Positions 23,714 through 32,864 of a stretch of DNA of 35,146 nt are shown here, one piece after another. Origin of the DNA: an uncultured Bacteroidales bacterium (GTDB lineage Bacteria; Bacteroidota; Bacteroidia; Bacteroidales; Bacteroidaceae); contig CACYHW010000020.1 in the NCBI GenBank assembly GCA_902774335.1, positions 1 through 35,146 of the forward strand. Reading direction: 5' to 3'. The translations under genes and the position numbers were made by a program. Within the stretch, counting starts at the first letter, position 1. Every line of letters starts with the position of its first letter. The notes under the pieces are model-generated. The model did not search any database. It was not told the origin of the DNA and saw only the letters and a program-made list of their open reading frames with translations.

Positions 23714-25017
23714 TTCTTCTTCTCTCCCGCCGCCGATTTCAAGCGAGCCACCTGCTTCTCCAAAGCCTGGATCTTCTTGTCCTGGTTACTGATGGTGGTC
23801 TGGAAGGCATTGAGTTCCTCGGTGTCGATATCCAGAGGCATAGCCCAGTTGACTCTCTGAAGGAAGTCACCCAGCACGTTCATGTAGTTGGTAAACGCAT
23901 CGTACGGCGACTCGTAGATTCCGCGGTCCATGGAGACAGCATTGTTCTTGGTGGTCATAAAGCGGAAGTTGTTGCTGGCCTGCAGGTAGTCCCAGTCCTG
24001 ACGCAGATGCTTGTCGTTGCTCAGGATCACGCGCTCACCTATTGAGTAGAGCTTGTTGAAGGCCTCACGCTGCATCACGTTACCCAGCCAGCAGCTGATG
24101 TCACGCTCCTCGTCGTTCCACGACATAGGATAAGGTACATCGATGGCCGATACGGACTTGTGGGTCTTGATAACCTCGCTGGGGGTCTGGAAGCCAATGC
24201 CGCGTGCCTTTGCTGCGGCGGGAAGGCTGCTCAGGAACTCCAGTATGTTGGAGCTCAGGGGCTGATAGATACCCAGTGCGCAAAGTTCCATAAAGATATT
24301 GAAGACGCCGTCCTCCTCGGGGCTCTGTGCAATCCAGTCGATGTACTTATCGGCCATAAGGGGATATGCCTCCCACGATGAGTTGGAGAAACGGAGGCTG
24401 ATGTCATCGGACAGCTTGTAGTCACGCATCAGGACCTTGAGGTTGGGGTTGACGGAGCAGTGATAGAGGTAGTGCGGGCTCTTCCAGCCAAGGATGTGCT
24501 TGGCACCCTCGGTGAGTACTCCCTTGAATCCCATATCGGCCACAAGTCCGCCTATCTCGTCGTCGTAGATGAGGCTGGAGTTGCGGAAGATCTTGGGCTT
24601 TTGGCCGAACAGCTGGTTGATCTTGTCAACCTGGCGCTTGACCTCCTCACGGAAGGATTGCTCGCCGTTGGGGGCAAGCGAAGCCAGGCCGTGGGAATAA
24701 GGCTCGGCTATGAATTCGCAGCATCCGGTCTGAGCCAGCTCCTGAAGCAGGTCGATAACGGTGGGCGCGTAACGCTCCAACTGCTCCAGACCTACTCCTG
24801 AGAGCGATAATGCTACCTTGAAGGCACCCTCGCTCTTGCGGGCCATATCGATAAGTGTCTTAAGGGCAGGGATATACGAATTCTCTGCAATATTTGTTAT
24901 GCTGGTGTCATTCGCATAGTCGTCATAGTAGTAGTGATCTGTGCCGATATCAAAGAAACGGTACCTCTTGAGATGGATTATCTGATGAATCTCAAAATAC
25001 AGACAGATTGTTTTCAT
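23707..25017 (-). CDS. GH57 alpha-amylase-like glycosidase
   Basis: A 436-aa cytoplasmic enzyme of the GH57 (beta/alpha)7 type. It opens ICLYFEIHQIIHLKRYRFF, which contains the family HQ motif. It has EFIAEPYSHGLASLAP (about 136-151), FRNSSLIYDDEIGGLVADMG and GVLTEGAKHILGW, and ends in a C-terminal helical and coiled-coil tail (QDKKIQALEKQVARLKSAA). It is the last gene of a three-gene glycogen operon with the GT4 enzyme and debranching enzyme, a cluster I recall as conserved in Bacteroidales. It probably acts on alpha-1,4-glucan. The stop codon comes from the flanking AATTGAG repeat, so the C-terminal KKKN tail may be a product of that insertion. Confidence 0.88.
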   Translation of the reverse strand: MKTICLYFEIHQIIHLKRYRFFDIGTDHYYYDDYANDTSITNIAENSYIPALKTLIDMARKSEGAFKVALSLSGVGLEQLERYAPTVIDLLQELAQTGCCEFIAEPYSHGLASLAPNGEQSFREEVKRQVDKINQLFGQKPKIFRNSSLIYDDEIGGLVADMGFKGVLTEGAKHILGWKSPHYLYHCSVNPNLKVLMRDYKLSDDISLRFSNSSWEAYPLMADKYIDWIAQSPEEDGVFNIFMELCALGIYQPLSSNILEFLSSLPAAAKARGIGFQTPSEVIKTHKSVSAIDVPYPMSWNDEERDISCWLGNVMQREAFNKLYSIGERVILSNDKHLRQDWDYLQASNNFRFMTTKNNAVSMDRGIYESPYDAFTNYMNVLGDFLQRVNWAMPLDIDTEELNAFQTTISNQDKKIQALEKQVARLKSAAGEKKKN

Positions 25018-25042
25018 ATCTTGTTCTTTTTATTCTTCAACA

Positions 25043-26305
25043 TTACTTTATGCCCAGCAGCTTCTTGTAGCGCGCCAGGATGCGCTCGCCTACCTTATCC
25101 CATGTGATGGCATCGACCTCCTTCTTGCCCTCAACCTTGAGGTACTCATACAGGGCCGGGTAGTTGCAGATGGAGTAGATGGCATCGGCCATAGCGTGGA
25201 TGTCCCAGTAGTCAACCTTGATGCACTTGTCCAGGATCTCGGCGCAGCCGGACTGCTTGGAGATGATGGTGGGAACCTCGCACTGCATGGCTTCCAGGGG
25301 CGATATGCCGAAAGGCTCTGATACCGAAGGCATTATGTAGACATCGCTGGACTTAAGGCATTCGTATACCTGTCGGCCCTTCATGAATCCCGGAAAATGG
25401 AACCGGTCGGCGATGCCGCGCTCGGCTGCCAGAGTGATCATGGCGTTCATCATGTCACCGCTTCCGGCCATACAGAAACGGATGTCGCGGGTGCGCTTGA
25501 GCACCAGTGCGGCGGCCTCGACAAAGTACTCGGGTCCCTTCTGCATGGTGATTCGGCCCAGGAAGGTTACCACCTTCTCGTGCGGTTTCTTTTGGGGCTG
25601 AATGGCCTGTATCTCGGCGGGCAGCGGCTCCACGGCGTTGTGCATGGTGGATACCTTGCGGGGATCCTGATGGTACTTGTTGATTACGGTCTGACGGGTG
25701 AGTTCGCTTACGCACATAATGTGGTCGGCGTAGTCCATTCCGTTCTTCTCGATAGCGTAGACGGTGGGGTTCACGTTGCCGCGGCTGCGGTCAAAATCGG
25801 TAGCGTGTACGTGAATGACCAGAGGCTTGCCGCTTACCTGCTTGGCGTGGATGCCGGCGGGATAAGTGAGCCAGTCGTGTGAGTGTATGATGTCGAACTG
25901 CTCGGTGCGGGCTACTACGCCGGCTACTATCGAGTAGTTGTTGATCTCCTCGTGCAGGTTGTCGGGATAGCGTCCGGAGAACTCTATGCAACCCAGATCG
26001 TTGGTATAGAGATTGCTGAAATCGGAGTAGATGTGGTCACGGAAACGGTAGTAGTCCTGTGAGTCCATCCAGGGATAGCGCTCCTTGAGCACATTGCTGT
26101 CGGGATCACGCCATACTACGGGAACGGTGTTCATTCCCACAATCTTCATGAAGCTCTGATCCTCATCGCCCCACGGCTTAGGCAGGCAGAACGTGATATC
26201 CACATTCCCCTGGTTGGCCAGTCCTCTTGTCAATCCGAAGCTGGCTGTTCCCAATCCGCCCAGTATGTGAGGCGGGAACTCCCAGCCGAACATCAATACT
26301 CTCAT
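25043..26305 (-). CDS. GT4 glycosyltransferase, probable glycogen synthase
   Basis: A 420-aa GT-B fold enzyme. N-terminal MFGWEFPPHILGGLGTASFGLTRGL has the Gly-rich acceptor-side loop. FDIIHSHDWLTYPAG (about 139-153) follows. The C-terminal half has VVTFLGRITMQKGPEYF (the donor-site GRxxxxKG) and the E-x7-E pair in SEPFGISPLEAM (about 332-343). It lies in the middle of the glycogen operon, 9 nt after the debranching enzyme gene and 25 nt before GH57. The context and the similarity to Bacteroidota glycogen-synthesis GT4 proteins make alpha-glucan synthesis the best guess; donor (ADP- or UDP-glucose) unknown. Confidence 0.88.
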   Translation of the reverse strand: MRVLMFGWEFPPHILGGLGTASFGLTRGLANQGNVDITFCLPKPWGDEDQSFMKIVGMNTVPVVWRDPDSNVLKERYPWMDSQDYYRFRDHIYSDFSNLYTNDLGCIEFSGRYPDNLHEEINNYSIVAGVVARTEQFDIIHSHDWLTYPAGIHAKQVSGKPLVIHVHATDFDRSRGNVNPTVYAIEKNGMDYADHIMCVSELTRQTVINKYHQDPRKVSTMHNAVEPLPAEIQAIQPQKKPHEKVVTFLGRITMQKGPEYFVEAAALVLKRTRDIRFCMAGSGDMMNAMITLAAERGIADRFHFPGFMKGRQVYECLKSSDVYIMPSVSEPFGISPLEAMQCEVPTIISKQSGCAEILDKCIKVDYWDIHAMADAIYSICNYPALYEYLKVEGKKEVDAITWDKVGERILARYKKLLGIK

Positions 26306-26314
26306 AGTATCTCT

Positions 26315-28252
26315 TTATTCAAATTCGTTTATCATCTTGATAGTTCTCAGTATCTCCGCCACATTCATAGCGAACGATACGGCACCACGGCCCTTGAACG
26401 GCGGGTTACCGTCAAAAAGCTCGGGCAGCGAACCCACGCAGTGTGACGTCATCTCGTCCTCGTAGCCTATCATCTGGCGCTCCACGAACGACAGACCGCT
26501 CATCTTGAACACCTTAAGGTAGGCCTCAAAGTAGAATCCGGCCAGCCATGGCCAGGCTGTTCCCTGATGGTAGGCGTAGTCACGCTCGCGCTGCGGTCCC
26601 ACATAGTTGGGATTGTAGCCCATGCTCTTGGGGCTGAGCGAACGCAAGCCCTTGGGGGTGAGCAGTTCCTTGGTCACTATATCAACCACCGATTTCTGCT
26701 GCCTGATGTCCAGCGGCGAGTAGTCCATCGCCACTGCGAATATTTGGTTGGGACGTACACTCCAGTCAGGGGCATCCTTATCCACAAAGTCATACAGGTA
26801 ACCGTACTGGTTCAGGAATGTCTTGACGAACGACTTGCCGGTGTTGGCGGCCAGGTTCTCCAGACGCTTGGAGTAATCGGGCTTACCGAACTCGCGGGTG
26901 AGATCGGCCACAAACATAAGGGCGTTGTACCACAGGGCGTTAACCTCCACAACATATCCTGTACGCGGTATAACGGGCACTCCGTTGGCGGTGGAGTTCA
27001 TCCATGTGGCTGCTTTCTCCTTGCCGTTGATGTGTACCAGTCCGTTGCTGTGCAGGAAGAAGTTGTAGTGGCGGTTGTGACGCAGGAAATCCATCATCTC
27101 GGTCAGGATCTTGCCGTACTTGTTCCACGCCTGCTCGCGCGATGTTGCCTTGGCGTACTGCTGGATGGCCCAGACGGCCCACAGCATGACATCGGGCTGC
27201 TCTATCTCATATATCTGCAGCTTGCCGGGCACACCTTTGATGAAATCGCGGATGGCCTCCTGGGCTGTATACATGACGCTCTCGAACTCGTTTATCTCCT
27301 TGATGGCCAATGTAAGACCGGGCAGAGACACAAAGAGGTCGCGGGCGCGGCACTTGAACCATGGATAACCGGCCAGTATGTAGTGGTGTCCGTCCACCTT
27401 GTTATGGAACTGATGGGCGGCGTTCTTGAGGCAGTGATAGAAGTTGTCACGCGGAGTGCGCTCATTGGCCTCGACAGTGAAGGTGCGCTTGAGTCCCTTG
27501 GTCTTTACTTCCGATAAGCCCGCCGAGAAGACTACGCTCTCACCTTTCTTAATAGGCATCTCAAAGTATCCGGGTACGTAAAGATCCTCGTTGAAGTCGT
27601 ATCCGCGCTCAAGTTCCTTGGAGTACTCGAACTTGCGGTACCAGTCGGGACGGAACACGAACTCGCCCTTTTTGCTGAACTGCATAAAGAGCTCGGGGTA
27701 GCCGGGATACATGGATGTGGCGATACCGTTCTCAACCTCACGGTACTCACGGCTGGCGTTGCTGTTCTCGTGTGTAAACTGGCGCACGCTGCGGAAAGCC
27801 AGGAAGGGCTGGAAGCGCAGTGTGGTCTCGGAATGGCAGTCCAGGAGTGTGTATCGTATAAGTATGCGGTTTTCGTTATGCTCAAAGAGTTTTTCTTTCT
27901 TGAGCAGCACGCCGCCCACGCGGTATATTGTGGTAGGAACCTTGTCGCAGTTGAATTCGCGTATATACTTGTGACCCTTGGGACTGAAGTTGTAACCCCA
28001 GTACTGGTGCAGGCCCAGATTGAATTCGGCACCGTGCTGAATAACCGTTTCATCAAGCGAGGATATCAGGACATGATTCTCGTTATCCAGTTCAGGAAGC
28101 GGAACAACCAGCAATCCATGGTATTTGCGGGTGTTGCAGTCCACTATCGTTGTGCAATGATAAGCGCCTGAACGGTTTGTGCGCAGAATCTCCCTGGGAA
28201 GTGTCTCTTCCAGATTGGTCATGAAAGTCTTGTCAAAACGCAGATAGCTCAT
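26315..28252 (-). CDS. glycogen debranching enzyme (amylo-alpha-1,6-glucosidase type)
   Basis: 645 aa from ATG 28252; the frame extends 15 codons further, but that stretch is AT-rich leader and the family begins at MSYLRFDKTFM. The N-terminal GDE domain (about 1-245) includes EILRTNRSGAYHCTTIVDCNTRKYHGLLV. The C-terminal (alpha/alpha)6 barrel (about 270-645) includes GYPWFKCRARDLFVSLPGLTL, QPDVMLWAVWAIQQY, NAYH-type and YAYHQGTAWPW segments. It removes alpha-1,6 branches of glycogen. First gene of the minus-strand glycogen operon; cytoplasmic and full length. Confidence 0.92.
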   Translation of the reverse strand: MSYLRFDKTFMTNLEETLPREILRTNRSGAYHCTTIVDCNTRKYHGLLVVPLPELDNENHVLISSLDETVIQHGAEFNLGLHQYWGYNFSPKGHKYIREFNCDKVPTTIYRVGGVLLKKEKLFEHNENRILIRYTLLDCHSETTLRFQPFLAFRSVRQFTHENSNASREYREVENGIATSMYPGYPELFMQFSKKGEFVFRPDWYRKFEYSKELERGYDFNEDLYVPGYFEMPIKKGESVVFSAGLSEVKTKGLKRTFTVEANERTPRDNFYHCLKNAAHQFHNKVDGHHYILAGYPWFKCRARDLFVSLPGLTLAIKEINEFESVMYTAQEAIRDFIKGVPGKLQIYEIEQPDVMLWAVWAIQQYAKATSREQAWNKYGKILTEMMDFLRHNRHYNFFLHSNGLVHINGKEKAATWMNSTANGVPVIPRTGYVVEVNALWYNALMFVADLTREFGKPDYSKRLENLAANTGKSFVKTFLNQYGYLYDFVDKDAPDWSVRPNQIFAVAMDYSPLDIRQQKSVVDIVTKELLTPKGLRSLSPKSMGYNPNYVGPQRERDYAYHQGTAWPWLAGFYFEAYLKVFKMSGLSFVERQMIGYEDEMTSHCVGSLPELFDGNPPFKGRGAVSFAMNVAEILRTIKMINEFE

Positions 28253-28338
28253 GTGCTTTTTGTATAAATACTTATTTGTTATCCGATTTTTCTGCAAATA
28301 AATGCAAAATGTACGTCCTTTATAAAAAATAGATTACA

Positions 28339-28346
28339 CAAATATA
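28339..28346 (-). promoter_or_regulatory. candidate -7 box of the glycogen operon
   Basis: Minus-strand TATATTTG, about 87 nt before the ATG at 28252. No TTTG at the -33 position, so support is weak. Confidence 0.35.
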
Positions 28347-28367
28347 GACACAAAAAGTATTAATTGA

Positions 28368-28375
28368 TAACTTTG
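28368..28375 (+). promoter_or_regulatory. candidate -7 box of the Nfn-like gene
   Basis: TAACTTTG, an exact match, 39 nt before ATG 28415. It sits over the upstream in-frame start at 28364, which it therefore argues against. No clear -33 box. Confidence 0.5.
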
Positions 28376-28414
28376 CGCGACAAAAAAACAGATTGCACAG
28401 AAAATAGACAAAAT

Positions 28415-30763
28415 ATGAACAGGATTGTATCCAAGCAACAGTTTTCAGAGAACGTTTTCAAGTTTGAGGTAGAGGCTCCGCTCATTGCAAAGTCACGCAG
28501 GGCCGGTCACTTCGTAATCATCCGCATCGGAGAGAAGGGCGAGCGTATTCCGCTTACCATTGCCGACTCTGATGTCAAGCGCGGCACCATCACACTGGTA
28601 GTACAGCGCATCGGTCTTTCAACAAACCGTCTCTGCAAGCTGGAGGTTGGCGATATGATCACCGACGTGGTTGGTCCTCTGGGCCAGGCTACCCACATCG
28701 AGAAGTTCGGAACAGTGCTCTGCGCCGGCGGCGGTGTAGGAACAGCTCCCATGCTCCCCATCATCAAGGCTCTCAAGGAGGCCGGCAACCGCGTGATCGC
28801 CGTTCTGGCCGGACGTACCAAGGAGCTCATCATCCTGGAGGATGAGGTTAACAAGTATGCCGATGAGACCATCATCATGACCGATGACGGTTCATACGGT
28901 AACAAGGGTGTGGTAACCGTCGGTATGGAGCAGGTTATCCAGAGAGAGAAGGTTGACAAGTGCTTTGCCATCGGCCCCGCCATCATGATGAAGTTCTGCT
29001 GCCTCCTCACTCAGAAGTACAATATCTCGACCGATGTATCGCTCAACACCATCATGGTGGACGGTACCGGCATGTGCGGTGCCTGCCGTGTTAGCGTAGG
29101 CGGCAAGACCAAGTTCGTATGCGTGGACGGTCCTGAGTTTGACGGCCACGAGGTTGACTGGGACGGCATGATGAAGCGTATGGGTGCCTTCAAGGAGACC
29201 GAGCGCGAGGAGATGAAAAAACTTGAGGAGTCAGTTGCAGCTGCAGCTCCCGCCGCCGATAAGGCTGAGTGCTGCTGCGGTGGAAGCAAGGCTAAGGTTG
29301 AGGTTGAGCCCATCGAGGTTCTGACCGACCGCAACGCCCAGTGGAGAGCCGATCTGCGCGCTACCATGAAACCTAAGGACCGCACCGCTATCGAGCGCTG
29401 CGTAATGAACGAGCTGGCACCTGACTACCGTCGTCACAGCCGCAAGGAGGAGGTTAACCAGGGTCTGACCGAGGAGCAGGCTCTGCTGGAGGCTAAGCGC
29501 TGCCTTGACTGCGCCAACCCCTCTTGCATGGAGGGCTGCCCCGTAAACATTGAGATTCCTTCATTCATCAAGAATATTGAGCGCGGAAACTACCTGGCTG
29601 CTGCCAAGGTGCTCAAGAAGACCAGCGCCCTGCCCGCCGTCTGCGGCCGCGTTTGCCCGCAGGAGAAGCAGTGCGAGAGCAAGTGCATACACCTCAAGAT
29701 GGGCAAGAAGCCGGTTGCCATCGGTTATCTGGAGCGTTTCGCTGCCGATTACGAGCGCGAGAGCGGCAACATCTCAGTACCTGAGGTTGCAGCACCCAAC
29801 GGCAAGAAGATCGCAGTCATCGGCTCAGGTCCTTCAGGACTCTCATTCGCAGGTGATATGGCTAAGCTTGGTTACGATGTAACCGTATTCGAGGCTCTGC
29901 ACGAGATTGGCGGTGTGCTCAAGTATGGTATTCCTGAGTTCCGTCTGCCCAACAAGATTGTTGACGTTGAGATCGAGAACCTGCAGAAGATGGGTGTCAA
30001 GTTCGTTAAGGACTGCATCGTAGGTAAGACCATCAAGGTCAGCGAGCTCGAGGCCGAGGGTTACAAGGGCATATTCGTTGGCTCCGGTGCCGGTCTGCCC
30101 AACTTCATGAATATTGAGGGTGAGAACCTTATCAACATAATGTCATCAAACGAGTACCTGACACGCGTCAACCTGATGGATGCCGCAAGCCAGGAGTCCG
30201 ATACCCCCGTAACCTTCGGTAAGAAGATGATGATTGTGGGCGGCGGCAACACCGCTATGGACTCTGTCCGCACTGCACTTCGTCTGGGTGCTGAGCGCGC
30301 CATGATCGTTTACCGCCGCTCAGAGGAGGAGATGCCTGCCCGTCTGGAGGAGGTTAAGCACGCTAAGGAGGAGGGTGTTGAGTTCATGACCCTGCACAAC
30401 CCCATCCGCTACATAGGCGATGAGAACGGCCGCGTAAAGCAGGCTGTACTTGAGAAGATGGAGCTTGGTGAGCCCGATGCCAGCGGTCGTCGCAGCCCGG
30501 TTCCCACAGGTGAGACCATCACAGTTGATGTAGATATGGTAATCGTTGCAGTTGGTGTATCACCCAACCCCATCGTACCCAAGTCAATCGAGGGTCTGGA
30601 GCTGGGCCGCAAGAACACCATCGCCGTAAACGACAACATGCAGTCATCAATACCCACAATCTTTGCCGGTGGTGACATCGTCCGCGGAGGTGCAACCGTA
30701 ATCCTTGCCATGGGTGACGGCCGCCGCGCTGCCGCCAGCATGCATGCCTCACTTTCTAAATAA
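28415..30763 (+). CDS. fused NfnA/NfnB-like ferredoxin:NADP+ oxidoreductase (annotated elsewhere as DHOD-B NAD subunit / glutamate synthase fusion)
   Basis: 782 aa from ATG 28415. Residues 1-260 are the NfnA/DHOD-B-like half: FAD domain (AGHFVIIRI, RIPLTIAD), NAD domain (AGGGVGTAPMLPIIKAL, 104-120) and a 2Fe-2S site (MCGACRVSV, Cys221/224, then Cys236). A linker at about 261-300 is Ala-rich and contains ECCCGGSK (285-292). Residues 300-782 are the NfnB/GltD-like half: Cys363, 366, 371, 375 and Cys410, 414, 420, 424 for two 4Fe-4S clusters, an FAD motif (VIGSGPSGLSFAG, 468-480) and an NADP motif (IVGGGNTAMDS, 607-617). The two proteins are separate NfnA and NfnB in clostridia; the fusion is common in Bacteroidota. 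Bifurcating versus simple transhydrogenase activity cannot be told from sequence. Confidence 0.92.
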   Translation: MNRIVSKQQFSENVFKFEVEAPLIAKSRRAGHFVIIRIGEKGERIPLTIADSDVKRGTITLVVQRIGLSTNRLCKLEVGDMITDVVGPLGQATHIEKFGTVLCAGGGVGTAPMLPIIKALKEAGNRVIAVLAGRTKELIILEDEVNKYADETIIMTDDGSYGNKGVVTVGMEQVIQREKVDKCFAIGPAIMMKFCCLLTQKYNISTDVSLNTIMVDGTGMCGACRVSVGGKTKFVCVDGPEFDGHEVDWDGMMKRMGAFKETEREEMKKLEESVAAAAPAADKAECCCGGSKAKVEVEPIEVLTDRNAQWRADLRATMKPKDRTAIERCVMNELAPDYRRHSRKEEVNQGLTEEQALLEAKRCLDCANPSCMEGCPVNIEIPSFIKNIERGNYLAAAKVLKKTSALPAVCGRVCPQEKQCESKCIHLKMGKKPVAIGYLERFAADYERESGNISVPEVAAPNGKKIAVIGSGPSGLSFAGDMAKLGYDVTVFEALHEIGGVLKYGIPEFRLPNKIVDVEIENLQKMGVKFVKDCIVGKTIKVSELEAEGYKGIFVGSGAGLPNFMNIEGENLINIMSSNEYLTRVNLMDAASQESDTPVTFGKKMMIVGGGNTAMDSVRTALRLGAERAMIVYRRSEEEMPARLEEVKHAKEEGVEFMTLHNPIRYIGDENGRVKQAVLEKMELGEPDASGRRSPVPTGETITVDVDMVIVAVGVSPNPIVPKSIEGLELGRKNTIAVNDNMQSSIPTIFAGGDIVRGGATVILAMGDGRRAAASMHASLSK

Positions 30764-30794
30764 GCAAAGGATTCCAGCTAGGAGCAAAAAATAA

Positions 30795-30820
30795 GGCGTC
30801 CCAACGGGGCGCCATATTTT
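30795..30820 (+). terminator. intrinsic terminator of the Nfn-like gene
   Basis: GGCGTCCC (30795-30802), loop AAC, GGGGCGCC (30806-30813), one wobble pair, then a T-rich tail. A second, GC-rich dyad (CCGGCC / GGCCGG, about 30825-30841) follows. The remaining roughly 150 bases up to the DUF486 gene hold no gene that I can support. Confidence 0.75.
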
Positions 30821-30991
30821 TTGACCGGCCTGGAAGGCCGGCAAGCGACCAAAGGGAGCGCGTTTCCAGAAGGAAACTAAAAAAAGGTTGTCCCTAATAC
30901 GCAGATATGTTTCCATCCTGACGCTTAAGGCCATAGGCCGTAAAGCGAAATCATTCGAGCCCAGCGAAGCAGCGAGAGCCCGCCGGACGGC

Positions 30992-31360
30992 TTATTTCAA
31001 AAACGCGAAAAATACCGCAATCACCAGGAAAACGAACGATACCAGGTGGTTCCAGTGCAGCGATTGTGTCTTGAAGCAAAAAGCCAGGATAAGTGAGAAT
31101 ACAATCAGCGATACGCACTCCTGGATGACCTTGAGCTGTACCAGGTTGAACGGTCCGCCGTTGATATCGGACCCCAGGCGGTTGGCGGGAACCATGAAGC
31201 AGTACTCAAACAGAGCCAGACCCCACGATGCCAGTATAATAAGGATAAGAGGCCAGTCAGTGCTTATCTTCATCTCCTGAAGCTTAAGGTTTCCGTACCA
31301 TGCGAAAGTCATGAAAATGTTGGATACAACCAGAAGTAAAACGGTCCCGATTCCTCTCAT
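30992..31360 (-). CDS. DUF486 small multidrug-resistance-like membrane protein
   Basis: A 122-aa inner-membrane protein with four hydrophobic helices (about 5-22, 37-56, 76-95 and 103-121). The motifs YGNLKLQ, WGLALFEYCFMVPANRLGS and FNLVQLKVIQECVSL are characteristic of DUF486, a drug/metabolite-transporter-like family of unknown function. It is a single gene, divergent from the TPR gene. Length is typical for the family. Confidence 0.88.
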   Translation of the reverse strand: MRGIGTVLLLVVSNIFMTFAWYGNLKLQEMKISTDWPLILIILASWGLALFEYCFMVPANRLGSDINGGPFNLVQLKVIQECVSLIVFSLILAFCFKTQSLHWNHLVSFVFLVIAVFFAFLK

Positions 31361-31388
31361 CTTAATCCGTATTTTATAATTACGGGCG

Positions 31389-31396
31389 CAAAAGTA
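31389..31396 (-). promoter_or_regulatory. -7 box of the DUF486 gene
   Basis: Minus-strand TACTTTTG, an exact match to TAnnTTTG, 28 nt before the ATG at 31360. The divergent -7 box at 31410 is only 13 nt away, so the two promoters overlap and may interfere. Confidence 0.5.
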
Positions 31397-31409
31397 GCAA
31401 ATAATTGTA

Positions 31410-31417
31410 TACCTTTG
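31410..31417 (+). promoter_or_regulatory. -7 box just before the TPR gene ATG
   Basis: TACCTTTG ends 5 nt before ATG 31423, predicting a leaderless or nearly leaderless transcript. It overlaps the in-frame start at 31405 and so argues for 31423. Confidence 0.5.
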
Positions 31418-31422
31418 TCTAT

Positions 31423-32859
31423 ATGAAACACATCAAAATCACCATATTACTGCTTCTGGCATGTCTCGGCATATCGGCTCAGACACTGCAGCAGGGCCGC
31501 AACTATTTCCTTCAGGGAGACTACGTTAAGGCCAAGCCCATCATGCTCAAATACCTCAAGCAAAAGCCCGATGACGCCAGCCGCAACTACTGGTACGGAA
31601 TATGCTGCATGGAGACGGGTGAGCGCGACAAGGCTGTCCCATATCTGGAGAAAGCCGCATCAAAGAAGATTTACAAGGCCTACCGTGCGCTGGGCGAATA
31701 CTACCTGGACAAGGAGGATTATCAGCCCGCAATAACCAACCTGGAGGCATTCGTCAAGGGAATATCGGCCGATAAGGAACTACACGACGCAGCGCTTGAG
31801 GACAGCCTGACACAGGCCATTGACAGTCTGAGAGTGATGTTCCGAATGCTGCGCAACACCAGCCGCGTGTGCATTATTGACAGCTTTGTGGTAAGCAAGG
31901 ACCAGCTGTTTGAGAGCTACGTGCTGGGCGAGTCCACCGGATCGTTCTACCCCGCCGGCCAGTTCTTCGATGATGACAGCCAGGGCGAGGTGTTCCTGCC
32001 CGAGATGGAGCAGAGCATACTCTACAGCCGCCCCACCCCCGACGGACGCTTCCGTCTGTTCAGCAAGTTCAAGAGCTTTGACCGCTGGGCCGATGAGACC
32101 GCCATACAGGGTCTGGACACCGACGGCGACCTGCGCTACCCCTTCCTGCTCAACGACGGTGTGACAATCTACTACGCCGCCACCGGCAGTGAGTCATTGG
32201 GAGGTCTGGATATATTCGTGTCCAGATACAACAGCGCCACCGGACGTTATCTCAAGCCCGAGAACATAGGAATGCCGTTCAACTCGGAGGCCAACGACTA
32301 CCTCTACGTGGTGGACGAGGCCAACAACCTGGGCTGGTTCGCCACCGACCGCCGTCAGCCCAAGGATACGGTATGCATCTACGTGTTCATCCCCACCGAG
32401 GGACGTCAAAAGTACAACTACGAGGGAGGCGACACACTGGCCATCCATCAGGTCGCACGCATCATGTCAATAGCACAGACACAATCGGACCTGAACGCGG
32501 TACGCTCAGCACGCCAGCGCCTGACGCTGCTGCGCTATGAGCTCACCGAGAAGGCACAGAAGGGTTCGTTCACATACATCATAGACGACGTGACCACCTA
32601 TCACGAGCTGGGCGACTTCAGGAGTTCTGACGCCGCCAACCTATTCCAGCGCTGGACCGACCTGAAGCATCAGTACGAAACCGATCTGGCCAAGCTGGAG
32701 AAACAGCGCGACGACTACGCGAACGCATCGCGTCAGGAGAAGGAGCGCATGAGCCAGCAGCTGCTGGAGTTCGAGGACCGCGTCCTCAAGGCCGAGCAGC
32801 AGATTACCAAGATGGAGAACGATATCCGCACAACCGAGATTAACTACCTAAACCGATAA
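31423..32859 (+). CDS. exported TPR / PD40-like repeat protein with C-terminal coiled coil
   Basis: 478 aa from ATG 31423. Signal peptide 1-19 (ILLLLACLGISA). TPR-type helices at about 20-110 (GRNYFLQGDYVKAKPIMLKY, WYGICCMETGERDKAVPYLE, ALGEYYLDKEDYQPAITNLE). A PD40/WD40-like beta section at about 150-330 contains DGVTIYYAATGSESLGGLDIFV, the sort of motif seen in OmpA-associated proteins of Bacteroidota. A long charged coiled coil occupies about 410-478. There is no OmpA peptidoglycan-binding domain. It is probably a periplasmic scaffold or gliding/secretion-associated protein, but the role is unknown. It leads a three-gene run with 5-nt and 0-nt gaps. Confidence 0.78.
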   Translation: MKHIKITILLLLACLGISAQTLQQGRNYFLQGDYVKAKPIMLKYLKQKPDDASRNYWYGICCMETGERDKAVPYLEKAASKKIYKAYRALGEYYLDKEDYQPAITNLEAFVKGISADKELHDAALEDSLTQAIDSLRVMFRMLRNTSRVCIIDSFVVSKDQLFESYVLGESTGSFYPAGQFFDDDSQGEVFLPEMEQSILYSRPTPDGRFRLFSKFKSFDRWADETAIQGLDTDGDLRYPFLLNDGVTIYYAATGSESLGGLDIFVSRYNSATGRYLKPENIGMPFNSEANDYLYVVDEANNLGWFATDRRQPKDTVCIYVFIPTEGRQKYNYEGGDTLAIHQVARIMSIAQTQSDLNAVRSARQRLTLLRYELTEKAQKGSFTYIIDDVTTYHELGDFRSSDAANLFQRWTDLKHQYETDLAKLEKQRDDYANASRQEKERMSQQLLEFEDRVLKAEQQITKMENDIRTTEINYLNR

Positions 32860-32864
32860 GCCCT

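Noticed and set aside
26567-27517. Plus-strand open frame of 316 codons opposite the debranching enzyme
   Set aside because: Translation has no family signature and mirrors the sense codons of a well-conserved enzyme.
30845-30991. Possible pseudogene in the gap before DUF486
   Set aside because: Short frames on both strands give no recognisable protein; only hairpins near 30795-30841 are supported.
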